Positions 28,531 to 36,200 of a DNA stretch of 40,841 bases are shown piece by piece (within the stretch, counting starts at the first letter, position 1; each line of letters opens with the position of its first letter). The notes under the pieces were generated by a model. That model was not told the origin of the DNA. It was given only the letters and a program-made list of their open reading frames with translations, and did no database searches. A program made the translations under genes and the position numbers. The stretch comes from Planctomycetaceae bacterium (lineage in GTDB: Bacteria > Planctomycetota > Planctomycetia > Pirellulales > Pirellulaceae): contig PBSM01000180.1 of NCBI GenBank assembly GCA_002726245.1, positions 1 through 40,841 on the forward strand, read 5' to 3'.

Positions 28531-30081
28531 TTACGCAAGAGAGCGATCGGCGGCGAGTTGGTCGCGGACTAGCGAGAGCCACTCGTCGGTAGGTGGAGCG
28601 TAGGGGCGAAATTTCTCGAATTCGCCAAGTTCTTCGCTGTAAAGAAGAGCACGATGCACGCCGAGACGACTGGCGGCAGGTGAGTCCATCAGGTTGCTCG
28701 AATCGGTCGCACTCATCTGGCAGAGAATGCGGAGATCGAGATCGCGGAGGGTCGGCCGGTCAATCCAACGAGTCACGTTGTTGAATGTATCGCACCAGAC
28801 GAGAGTATGAACGCCAACCGCCGGGCCGTCACGAAGGATCTCGGCGAACTGTTTACTTGGCAACGGAGGTTTGTCGTCGTCAAGACTTGAGAACCCAAAG
28901 TCGTCATCAGCACGACGCAGGTCACGGAAGCGAGGCAAGTTATAGATGAACAGGAACAACGGCGATGCCGTATCGTCAGCCGCGTCCATACGACGACGAA
29001 CTTCTTCGCTGATCGTATGGATGACCGACGCCGTGCCCTTCACGTCGATGACATTCGCATCGACAGGAAGTCCATCGATCACTCGCTTCCAGAAACCGGT
29101 CTCTGGTGCATCGGGTCGAGTTCCGTCGAAGATGTGGAACTTCGCAGTGGGCTGTCCGGAATCCGGCACCGTTGGCGCAGTGGCGGCGAGTGATATCAGA
29201 GCATTGCCGAACACGCCCATCGCCATCTCTTCGTGCTGTCCGATCATCAAGACGTTGCTTCCACTCTGGCGACGCAGCGTCACGCTTGTTGGATCCTTGA
29301 TCGCAACGGCCGATCCAAGCCAAGCCTGAGGGGCAAGGCCCGAAGTGCGGTCTTCGCATTGAAGTGCTTTACAGAGCGCAACATTCTCGCCTGGATCCGC
29401 GGGAGCATTTCCTTCAAAGACGATCGCAGGTGGCCAAGCCGACGACGTCTTCTCGGCTTTGGCAACAAGTTGCCGGAGATACCGTTCCTGGTCTTGGGAG
29501 GAAAGCCACACAACCTGGAAGGGATGATTGCCTTCGAACATACCGTTGGCATCGTTGTAGATGGCTTCGCCGGGCCGATTGAGCAAACGTGCCGCCGTAT
29601 TGTCTTCGCTAAGAATCAGATGCGAGTCCGCTTCGCTGCACTGCAGTGCGATGCGAACGGCCATTTGGCCGATCGTGCTACGGGCGAGCGAGTACGCGCC
29701 GGCCAGGGTCTGCGAACCAAGCAGGACATGAATGCCGAACGCGCGACCTTGGCGAACGAGTCGATCGAGCAAGAGCCCAGCGTCTTGAGCCAGCTTGTCG
29801 TCTTGAACGAAGAACTCCTGAAACTCATCAATGATCAGCAGAATGCGCGGCATTGCGTGATCTGGATTCGCATCACGATAGCTGCGGATGTCCTGCACAC
29901 CTTGTTCACGGAACAAGTCGCCGCGCCGACGCAATTCGAGGTCCAACCGCTCCAGTACGCTCATCCCGAACTCGCGTTCGCTTTCGATCGCGATCACACG
30001 AGCATGCGGCAGCCGGTAGGTGGCATAAGGCTTGAACTCGACCCCCTTCTTGGAAGGGGGTGCAAGTGTTTCAACTCCCAT
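28531..30081 (-). pseudogene. 5'-truncated copy of the EssC/FtsK-like ATPase gene
   Basis: The 516-residue frame is a close paralogue of residues 806-1302 of the ATPase at 33252-37160. Similarity starts abruptly at G-V-E-F-K and runs to the end: over the stretch from F-R-E-x-G-V-Q-D-I to F-Q-V-V-W-L only about ten of 130 residues differ. Everything before is missing: coiled coil, membrane anchor, first FtsK-like domain and the Walker A motif. Walker B (I-L-L-I-I-D-E-F) and the degenerate C-terminal domain remain. The first 10 or so codons are unrelated and contain a CCCCCTT/AAGGGGG hairpin near the break. No ribosome-binding site precedes the ATG at 30081. The frame is intact and the protein is under apparent constraint, so a truncated functional product cannot be excluded; I still regard it as a broken duplicate. 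Confidence 0.8.
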
Positions 30082-30112
30082 TAGCTGTGTAGTTCGGGAG
30101 GACTAGGGAGAT

Positions 30113-30421
30113 TTAGTCGAGATCAAACAGCGTCTTCTGGTTCTTCTCGGCGTGTTCTTCGACTTCTCTGCCCATCTCCAGTTTACACACGATGCTGTAC
30201 GGCGTTTCCAAGACTTCGAGTTCAACGTCCTCGTCGGGCTTTGGGGTTGAGAGTGACTTGCGCTTCTTCGGGGCGCTCGGTAGCGGCTCACCGTTGGCTC
30301 GCTTCGTGGCGTGGTCAACGAGCATCTTGGCAAGTAATTCAACGGCCCGCTGCTTCTTCCCAAGCTGGCATCTGCGGCAGGAACAATCTGGATGGAAAGT
30401 AGCAGCGTTGTGTATGGACAT
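30113..30421 (-). CDS. Small Cys-motif protein, unknown function
   Basis: I do not recognise this 102-residue protein. Near the start (residues 13-18) it has C-S-C-R-R-C, which could bind zinc or be redox-active. A helical, basic region follows (about 20-45), then a Lys/Pro-rich linker and a C-terminal beta-like stretch. The last residues contain Q-K-T-L-F before a terminal D-L-D, which resembles the Q-x-x-L-F pentapeptide that binds the DNA sliding clamp; this is only a motif match. The ATG at 30421 is chosen because a longer frame upstream overlaps the zinc-ribbon gene in another frame. It sits 31 nt upstream of the truncated ATPase gene on the same strand. Confidence 0.5.
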   Translation of the reverse strand: MSIHNAATFHPDCSCRRCQLGKKQRAVELLAKMLVDHATKRANGEPLPSAPKKRKSLSTPKPDEDVELEVLETPYSIVCKLEMGREVEEHAEKNQKTLFDLD

Positions 30422-30516
30422 GATCTCATCGAACGGCGTGTGCAGTAACCGAACAAAACAGACTATTCCTGAGCGCACCTTAGCAGTATATTCCGCGCGA
30501 TCCGACCTGCGATCGA

Positions 30517-31260
30517 TTACTCCGCGAACCGAATCTTCCACATCACTTCGTCCGTGATCTTCCACTTTCCGCCACCGTCGTCGCGAACGATCAGAATGAA
30601 ATCGATTCGTGCCGGCTCCCCACCCGCAGACTCGCACGCGACCCAGCCCGAAACGTCGTATTCACGGTTGGACAGGTATTCAACCTGGTCCTGCGCCCGT
30701 TGCGATCCGTACCGTGCCGTATTGGGCCGGGGCAGCGCCGGAGGGACAAGCTGCGTCTGCGTCGCTTTCCAGGCAGCTTCGATATCGGGTACGTATCGAA
30801 CTGTTTGCGGTTGAATCGGCGTCGCCTGTGGTTGAGTAAGTTCCGGTTCGGGTACGGCAGGCGCTGCTGTACTAACGGTTGGCTGCGGCGCGGGTTCGTC
30901 TTCGGGAAGAAACGTACTGACCACGCCGCAGCACATGAATAGAACGAACCCGCCTCCGATTAGGCTCGCCGGAAGGGCAGTCACCCCGAAGATCGTAAAC
31001 GGCGGTGTTGGCTCCTCGACCGACTGCACCGCCTCGACAACAGCCAGGGATTCGGGCGGCTCCTCGACAATCTCGGCAGTTACAGTGTCAATGGTCGGCT
31101 GCGGCTCGTAGTCGCCCAACGCTGCCAGTACGTCGTCATCGGAAATGCCTGGCGGCACCTTCACAGGAGCGCCGCATCCCGGACACTTCGATGCCGTACC
31201 AGCGGCCGTGTCCTTGGCGTTGATCTGCCTCTGACAGCTTGGACACTGGAATCGAATCAT
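30517..31260 (-). CDS. Zinc-ribbon membrane protein, unknown function
   Basis: This 247-residue protein opens with a zinc ribbon (residues 1-30) made by C-P-S-C and C-P-G-C, then an acidic linker, a hydrophobic segment (about residues 87-115, Gly/Phe/Cys-rich), a Pro/Ala/Gln-rich linker, and a C-terminal domain of about 90 residues ending W-K-I-T-D-E-V-M-W-K-I. Zinc ribbon, single membrane helix and extracytoplasmic domain is an arrangement common in planctomycetes; function is unknown. The ATG at 31260 has GGAGG 5 nt upstream, which decides the start over a frame opening at 31305. It diverges from a small Xre regulator across a perfect palindrome and may be controlled by it. Confidence 0.75.
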   Translation of the reverse strand: MIRFQCPSCQRQINAKDTAAGTASKCPGCGAPVKVPPGISDDDVLAALGDYEPQPTIDTVTAEIVEEPPESLAVVEAVQSVEEPTPPFTIFGVTALPASLIGGGFVLFMCCGVVSTFLPEDEPAPQPTVSTAAPAVPEPELTQPQATPIQPQTVRYVPDIEAAWKATQTQLVPPALPRPNTARYGSQRAQDQVEYLSNREYDVSGWVACESAGGEPARIDFILIVRDDGGGKWKITDEVMWKIRFAE

Positions 31261-31300
31261 GACCGCCTCCGGAAAAAAAGGAGGGAACCTTGGGGCGATA

Positions 31301-31316
31301 TCCAACTATAGTTGGA
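31301..31316. promoter_or_regulatory. Perfect 16-bp palindrome, candidate Xre operator
   Basis: TCCAACTATAGTTGGA is identical to its reverse complement. It lies between the divergent zinc-ribbon gene (start 31260) and the Xre regulator gene (start 31352), 36-41 nt from either start codon, where an autoregulated Xre/Cro-family repressor usually binds. The 8-bp half-site TCCAACTA suits a dimeric helix-turn-helix protein. That this regulator binds here is inferred. Confidence 0.55.
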
Positions 31317-31351
31317 GGACCGTGCATCGATTCTCAACTACTCTCCTCGCC

Positions 31352-31555
31352 ATGTCAACGATCGGCGAGGAGATTCGGAAAGCGCGTCAGGAGGCAGGTT
31401 TGACGCAGGAACAGCTCGGCTTCGAGGCTGGGATCTCGCGCCAGTACGTCAGCTTGCTGGAGCTAGAGCAGAAATCGCCCACCCTGGACGTGCTGTTGCG
31501 GCTGTGCAAGGCGATGGGCGTGTCGGCGGGGACGATCGTGAAGCGGGTGGAGTAA
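31352..31555 (+). CDS. Xre-family helix-turn-helix regulator
   Basis: This 67-residue protein is a minimal Cro/C1-type DNA-binding domain: I-R-K-A-R-Q-E-A-G-L-T-Q-E-Q-L gives helix 1 and the start of the helix-turn-helix, and S-R-Q-Y-V-S-L-L-E is the recognition helix, followed by the usual S-P-T-L-D-V-L-L-R-L-C-K-A-M-G. There is no effector or dimerisation domain, as in controllers of restriction systems and antitoxin-type repressors. No methyltransferase, endonuclease or toxin adjoins it. I start at the ATG at 31352; an upstream frame from 31259 overlaps the operator. It likely controls itself and the divergent zinc-ribbon gene. Confidence 0.85.
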   Translation: MSTIGEEIRKARQEAGLTQEQLGFEAGISRQYVSLLELEQKSPTLDVLLRLCKAMGVSAGTIVKRVE

Positions 31556-31648
31556 AGACGCATGAATGCTCTTCCCGATAAAGTTCGACGTCGCCTCACT
31601 AGTCCGCTAAACTCAATCCGTTAACGAACCCGCCGCGCCAGCGGCTTA

Positions 31649-31739
31649 CTTGAACAATCCGTTGCACACGGAGCCGCGGGCCGCGCGGGTTCTGAAATCA
31701 ACGTCGTCCGCCGCGGCCCGGTGAACGGTGACGTTAGGC
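31649..31739 (+). repeat. attC-like site 1
   Basis: This 91-nt site starts with a candidate R'' box CTTGAAC (31649-31655), holds imperfect inverted arms rich in CCGCGG/GGGCCGCG around a central CTGAAATCAACG, and ends with a textbook R' core GTTAGGC (31733-31739). The interior from AATCCGT to GTGAACGG is nearly identical to the site at 32503-32592, differing at only a few positions. R'' and R' of the site do not match each other well, which is normal since each is inherited from different cassettes. Confidence 0.65.
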
Positions 31740-32586
31740 CTACGAATCTGCCATGAAGTCACGCACGCCGCTCCTTGTTCTATCAACGATGGCTGGACTC
31801 TTCCTCGTAGCCCTAGCAACTTTACACATGTGGAGCAGTGAGCAGTCTGCAACCGTAGCGATCCACGGGAGTCTCACTCAGATAATCGACTACCCAGGTT
31901 CGTTGACCGGTCCGGTTACACTCAAAATCGAACCGAAGATCGACGTTCCGACAAATGTTTCCATCGGCGAAGCATTTCCAATAACGGCGTCACTAGCCGT
32001 GGTTGACGCCTTCTTCACGCTTTACCCAGATAAAGAGTACCCGGCCAGCCAGCAACAACTTATCGACGAGGCAAGGATGGAATTTGCCGATAGAATTACG
32101 ATGCAACTGGCTCTCGGCGGTGCTGATGTTGAACCGAACACTCCGCAAACCGCTGGCGAAGAGTTGTCGGCATCATGGTCAATCAGCGTGGATAATGCCG
32201 GTACGCACGCGGGGTTTCTAAAGACTCAGCTGACACCAACACGGAACGATCGACCGGACAGCGATGATTTGGCCCTTAAACTTCCAGCGAATCGATGGGA
32301 AGCACAACTGGTCAGCGATGCCCCGATATTGATTCATGTTGCTGGGTCAAAGCCTACGTTCGAGAAGAGTGTGGCACTAATAGGCTTGTGCTTGGGCGTC
32401 ATCCTCGCGATTTCAAATATTCTTACGTTTTTCTGGCAATGGTCGGACCGTCGTCGGAAGCGTCTGGATGAAAACCGTCGTATCATCATCCCAAACAAAG
32501 AGGCCTGACAATCCGTGCACACGGAGCCGCGGGCCGCGCGGGTTCTGAAATCAACGTCGTTCGCCGCGGCCCGGTGAACGGGGGCG
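31734..32586 (+). mobile_element. Integron-type gene cassette
   Basis: One gene is bounded by two nearly identical attC-like sites in the same orientation. Recombination in integrons cuts after the G of GTT, which would make the mobile unit 31734-32586. In the circular form its start (TTAGGC) would join its own 3' site, and there the R'' box GCCTGAC (32503-32509) pairs with GTTAGGC at 6 of 7 positions, one of them a G-T type difference; the R' now present downstream (GTTACTG) does not match. This is the signature of a true cassette. The gene stop overlaps the R'' box, typical compact packing. No integrase gene is in the window, so this is either part of a larger array or an integrase-less attC cluster. 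Confidence 0.6.
31753..32508 (+). CDS. Cassette-borne membrane protein, unknown function
   Basis: I do not recognise this 251-residue protein. It has an N-terminal membrane helix or uncleaved signal (about residues 6-26), an extracytoplasmic domain of about 170 residues that looks beta-rich at both ends with a helical middle, and a C-terminal membrane helix (about 207-230) followed by a strongly basic tail (R-R-R-K-R). Two anchors with the domain outside is the likely topology. The ATG at 31753 starts 20 nt after the R' core of attC site 1 with no clear ribosome-binding site, and the stop codon overlaps the R'' box of site 2. Such features fit expression from outside the cassette. It is less GC-rich than the neighbouring core genes to the eye. 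Confidence 0.7.
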   Translation: MKSRTPLLVLSTMAGLFLVALATLHMWSSEQSATVAIHGSLTQIIDYPGSLTGPVTLKIEPKIDVPTNVSIGEAFPITASLAVVDAFFTLYPDKEYPASQQQLIDEARMEFADRITMQLALGGADVEPNTPQTAGEELSASWSISVDNAGTHAGFLKTQLTPTRNDRPDSDDLALKLPANRWEAQLVSDAPILIHVAGSKPTFEKSVALIGLCLGVILAISNILTFFWQWSDRRRKRLDENRRIIIPNKEA

Positions 32587-32592
32587 TTACTG
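32503..32592 (+). repeat. attC-like site 2
   Basis: The site begins with R'' box GCCTGAC (32503-32509), which contains the stop codon of the cassette gene, and ends at GTTACTG (32586-32592). Its interior is nearly identical to attC-like site 1, including the CCGTGCACACGG block, the GGGCCGCG arm and the CCGCGGCCCGG arm. The last six bases of the R' position belong to whatever lies downstream and depart from the R' consensus. Confidence 0.6.
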
Positions 32593-32779
32593 ACTCAGGA
32601 CTGCGAGACCTGTGCGCCGAAAGCGACTGTGGCTGCGCGCTTCTACACGTGACGCGCGTCGGTCTACCCCCTGGGAAGACGTCAGATGGGTTGCTAATTC
32701 TGAAGATAGCGCAACCGGCCGGCAATTCAGCCAGTATCAGCAAACGTGATACTGTGTTTCTGGGTACGAAAAGATTGCC

Positions 32780-32938
32780 CTAGTCGTCTTGTGGCTCATT
32801 CTTGGGCTCGGCTTTTACCGGCCGCCTCACGATCTTGCCACCCTTCCTCACGATCTTACCGTCCTCCCCCCGCACGATCTTGCCACCGTGACCTGGACCA
32901 TCCGTCACGATCTTGCCGTCCTTCACCTTGATCCCCAT
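32780..32938 (-). CDS. 52-residue repeat protein
   Basis: This short protein begins M-G-I-K-V-K-D-G-K-I-V and contains the tetrapeptide G-K-I-V four times (residues 8-11, 19-22, 27-30 and 34-37), followed by an Arg/Lys/Pro tail and the acidic end P-Q-D-D. The repeats are spaced by 11, 8 and 7 residues, with Gly/Asp turns between, as in a small beta-hairpin array. At DNA level the repeat is CACGATCTT(G/A)CC on the plus strand. GGAG lies 9 nt before the ATG at 32938 and a good promoter lies 42 nt upstream. I do not recognise a family; planctomycete genomes contain short proteins with similar K-D-G-K-I-V repeats, from memory. Strong support for it being expressed comes from promoter plus ribosome-binding site. 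Confidence 0.65.
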   Translation of the reverse strand: MGIKVKDGKIVTDGPGHGGKIVRGEDGKIVRKGGKIVRRPVKAEPKNEPQDD

Positions 32939-32979
32939 GACTCAATTCTCCACGTTTCTAAGTCGGTTTGACATGACCT

Positions 32980-33009
32980 GTTGTACAAATATTCACTAGT
33001 CAGTGTCAA
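32980..33009 (-). promoter_or_regulatory. Sigma-70-like promoter of the 52-residue gene
   Basis: On the minus strand a perfect TTGACA (33004-33009) and TACAAC (32980-32985) are 18 bp apart. Transcription would start near 32973, giving a leader of about 35 nt before the ATG at 32938. The -10 matches the consensus at four of six positions. Confidence 0.55.
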
Positions 33010-33251
33010 GCTTTGGGGTTGTTGGTAGATGGTAGGAACAAAGATCTTGCGCCAGCGACTGAGCGCAGCAGGTAACGTGGAGAAACGCATAAAAGAGATG
33101 GCGATTATGAATGATAAACGACGCAACCGGAACGATCTGTGCTGTGATAAGTGCCGAAACTAGTCAGCCGATGACCTCCCGAACGATTGCGGCACCAGCA
33201 GCGCGCCTACACCGAACACGTTTGGTGCGGCAGCTGTTTCCCGGTTGATGC

Positions 33252-36200
33252 CTAACTGGCCGAGACGTTGCGCACCGCCAAGTGCTCACGGACCCATGCC
33301 AACCAGTCGTCCGACGGTGGCGCGTAGGGCCGGAACTTCTCGAACTGCCCTTGTTCCTCGCTGTAAAGAATCGCCCGATGAACACCGAGGCGTCCTGCGA
33401 TCGGCGAATCCATTAGGTTACTGGAATCCGTCGCGCTCATTTGGAACAGAACGCGGTGATCCAACTCCCGCATGATCTGCCGATCGAGCCAACGACTGAG
33501 ATTGTTAAAAGTGTCGGACCATACCAGAGTGTGGACGCCTACTGCTGGGCCGTCGCGCAGGATCTCGGCGAACAGCGTGCTCGCCGAAGCAGGTTTGTCG
33601 TCGTCCAAACTTGAGAACCCGAAATCGTCGTCGGAGCGCCGCAGATCGCGAAAGCGTGGAAGATTGTAGATGAATACGAACCAAGGTGCGGCGGTGTCGT
33701 TGTCCGTCTCTGTACGACGACGAACCTCTTCGCTGATCTCACCTATCGTTGTCGCAGTCCCCTTCGCATCAGCGATACTGGCATCCATTGGAAGTCCGCT
33801 GACCACTCGTTTCCAAAACCCGGTCTCTGGCGCGTCGGGGCGAGTTCCGTCGAGGATCAAGAACTTACTACCGGGAGATGTTGCCGCCAGGCCGATCAAA
33901 GCGTTCCCCATCACACCCATCGCCATCTCATCTTGTTGACCTACGACCAAGAGGTTATCGCCGCTTTGTCGTCGAAATGTGACGGATGTGGGGTCCTTGA
34001 TCGACACCGCCGCACCAAGCCAAGAGACTGGAAAACTAGGCTCGTCACTCTGGAGCACACGGCGTAATGGTGAGTTACCTGCCGGGTCGGCCGGAGCATT
34101 GCCTTCAAAGACTATGGCAGGCGGCAAGTCCACCGATTGCTGCTGCGCCTTTGCGTGCAGTGCTTCTAGATACTTGCGTTGTTCGTCCGACTCCAGCCAC
34201 ACGACCTGAAAGGGATGGTTCCCTTCGAACATGCCGTTGGCATCGTTGTAGATGGCTTCTCCGGGCCGGTTGAGCAATCGCGCCGCCGTGTTGTCTTCGC
34301 TGAGGATGAGATGCGAGTCGGCTTCGCTACACTGCAGGGCGATACGAACCGCCATCTGGCCGATCGTGCTTCTTGCCAAGGAGTAGGCTCCCGCCAGCGT
34401 TTGAGAACCGAGGATCGCATGGATGCCAAACGCACGACCCTGGCGGACTAGGCGATCCAAGAGGAGTGCGGCATCCTGAGCGAGTTTATCGTCCTCGACG
34501 AAAAACTCCTGAAACTCGTCGATGATTAACAGGATACGTGGCAGCTTTGCCCCTGGATTCGCATCACGGAAGCTCTTGATGTCCTGAACACCGTGCTCGC
34601 GAAACAGGTCGCCTCGGCTTCGGAGTTCGAGAGACAGACGCTCCAAGACGCTCATGCCAAACTCGCGCTCGCTTTGAATCGCAACGACACGCGCGTGTGG
34701 GAGTGCATAACCGTCGTGATCGGCATAATCCTTAAACTCTACTCCACTCTTGAAGTCGATCAAGTAGAAGTGAAGTTCATCGGGTCCGTAATGCAATGCC
34801 GTGTTGGCAATCAGAGCGTGCAACAACGTTGACTTTCCTGAGCCGGTCTTACCGGAGATCAGCACATGCTGCGAAGTGCCTTTGCCAAGCCGCAGGTCTT
34901 GCAACTTCGTCGCTCCGGCACGGCCAAGCGCGACATCGATACTCTCTCGACTATCGCGAGTCCACCACTCGTCGTCTTTGGGAGCCACGGTCGAGAAAGG
35001 AACTTCAACGCGAATCGCATCTTTGGCACGTTGCCCAACGGTACGAATGATCTCCGTGAAAATATCGTCCGCCGGCGGCTCGTCCAGTTCGAGCGGCAGG
35101 TCTTTAATATCCTCTTCAACCCAGTGGAACCGTTTGCCATCCCATTGAATCGCTGCCGCGTTGGCTTCTAGATCGGCGAGGCTGAAGTTGCGGGGCAAGT
35201 CGAGCTTCGAGTCGGTACTGATCAGGGAATAGACACCGCACTTCGAGCCACTGGTAACGATACTCAGCAGGCGCTGCGCTGCCTCTTCGGAGAAACCGGC
35301 CGGGAAATTAGCAATGGCGAGAATGTGAAACGGTTCGGCAACTTCACCGGCAAACTCGTTGTATTCGTCGATCGTTTTGAACTCGTTGCGCAAGTAAGTC
35401 TGAATCACATCTTCCATGTGCTCCGTTAGATCGGACAGCCGCGTCGAAATGTGCGAACTTTCGGTCCAGATGCGATGCGAAACAAGTTTCTCGTCGAAGT
35501 CGGCCAAATGCATGAAGGCAGAGAAATTCTGGCCCAAGCCAACAGGATCGATGATGGTGAAACGGACCTTTCCGGGCGGCAGGGACGTCAGCAAGCGAAG
35601 CATCACGTTCTGAATAGCTTGGTTGGCAACGTGACGCCCCTCGCCGAAAGCCTCGAATAACAACGTTGGGTGCTGTGCAAAGGACATCGCAGCCGGCAGT
35701 ACGAACTCAGTCTTCGACGGCGCAAGGTTTTGATGACGCGGAATGCCGCCTTCGAACATGTCCAGACTCACGCCATACTCGCCGAACCGAAGCGCGGGCA
35801 AGTTCTCATCGAGCGGCTCGCGTTCCTCCCAATCGGTCGTCTTCCAATCGGGGAATCTCGCTGTGCAGTAGCCAATCATCTCGTCGATGGCACCCGTGAA
35901 ATCGCCCAACCCTGACGACCAGCGGTGAATCAATCGAGTCCACGCCCGCTCGAATGTCTCGCGGCTCGTGGCTAGTTCCTGTTCATGCCGTTGCTTGATG
36001 CTGGCGTTGTGTGTTTCCCAATCTACCTGCTGCTGCTTGATCAGTGTCTCAAAGTGCCGGTTCGTCTCAGGTTGTTTTCGATTACGCGTTTCAACTGCCG
36101 ACTGCCGGTCTTGTTGTAACTTGTCAGACGCCTCGTGCAATCGCTGTTCGCGCTCCGCTTCAAAGCGAGCAACCTTGGATTTCCGCTCGTCATCCGCCTG

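Noticed and set aside
31613..31648. Possible remnant of a third attC site (CAATCCGTTAACGAACC)
   Set aside because: Only the first few bases resemble the attC interior, and no core site or paired arm follows.
32574..32783. Plus-strand open frame of 69 residues starting inside attC-like site 2
   Set aside because: It begins in the attC site, lacks a ribosome-binding site and overlaps the better-supported minus-strand 52-residue gene at its end.
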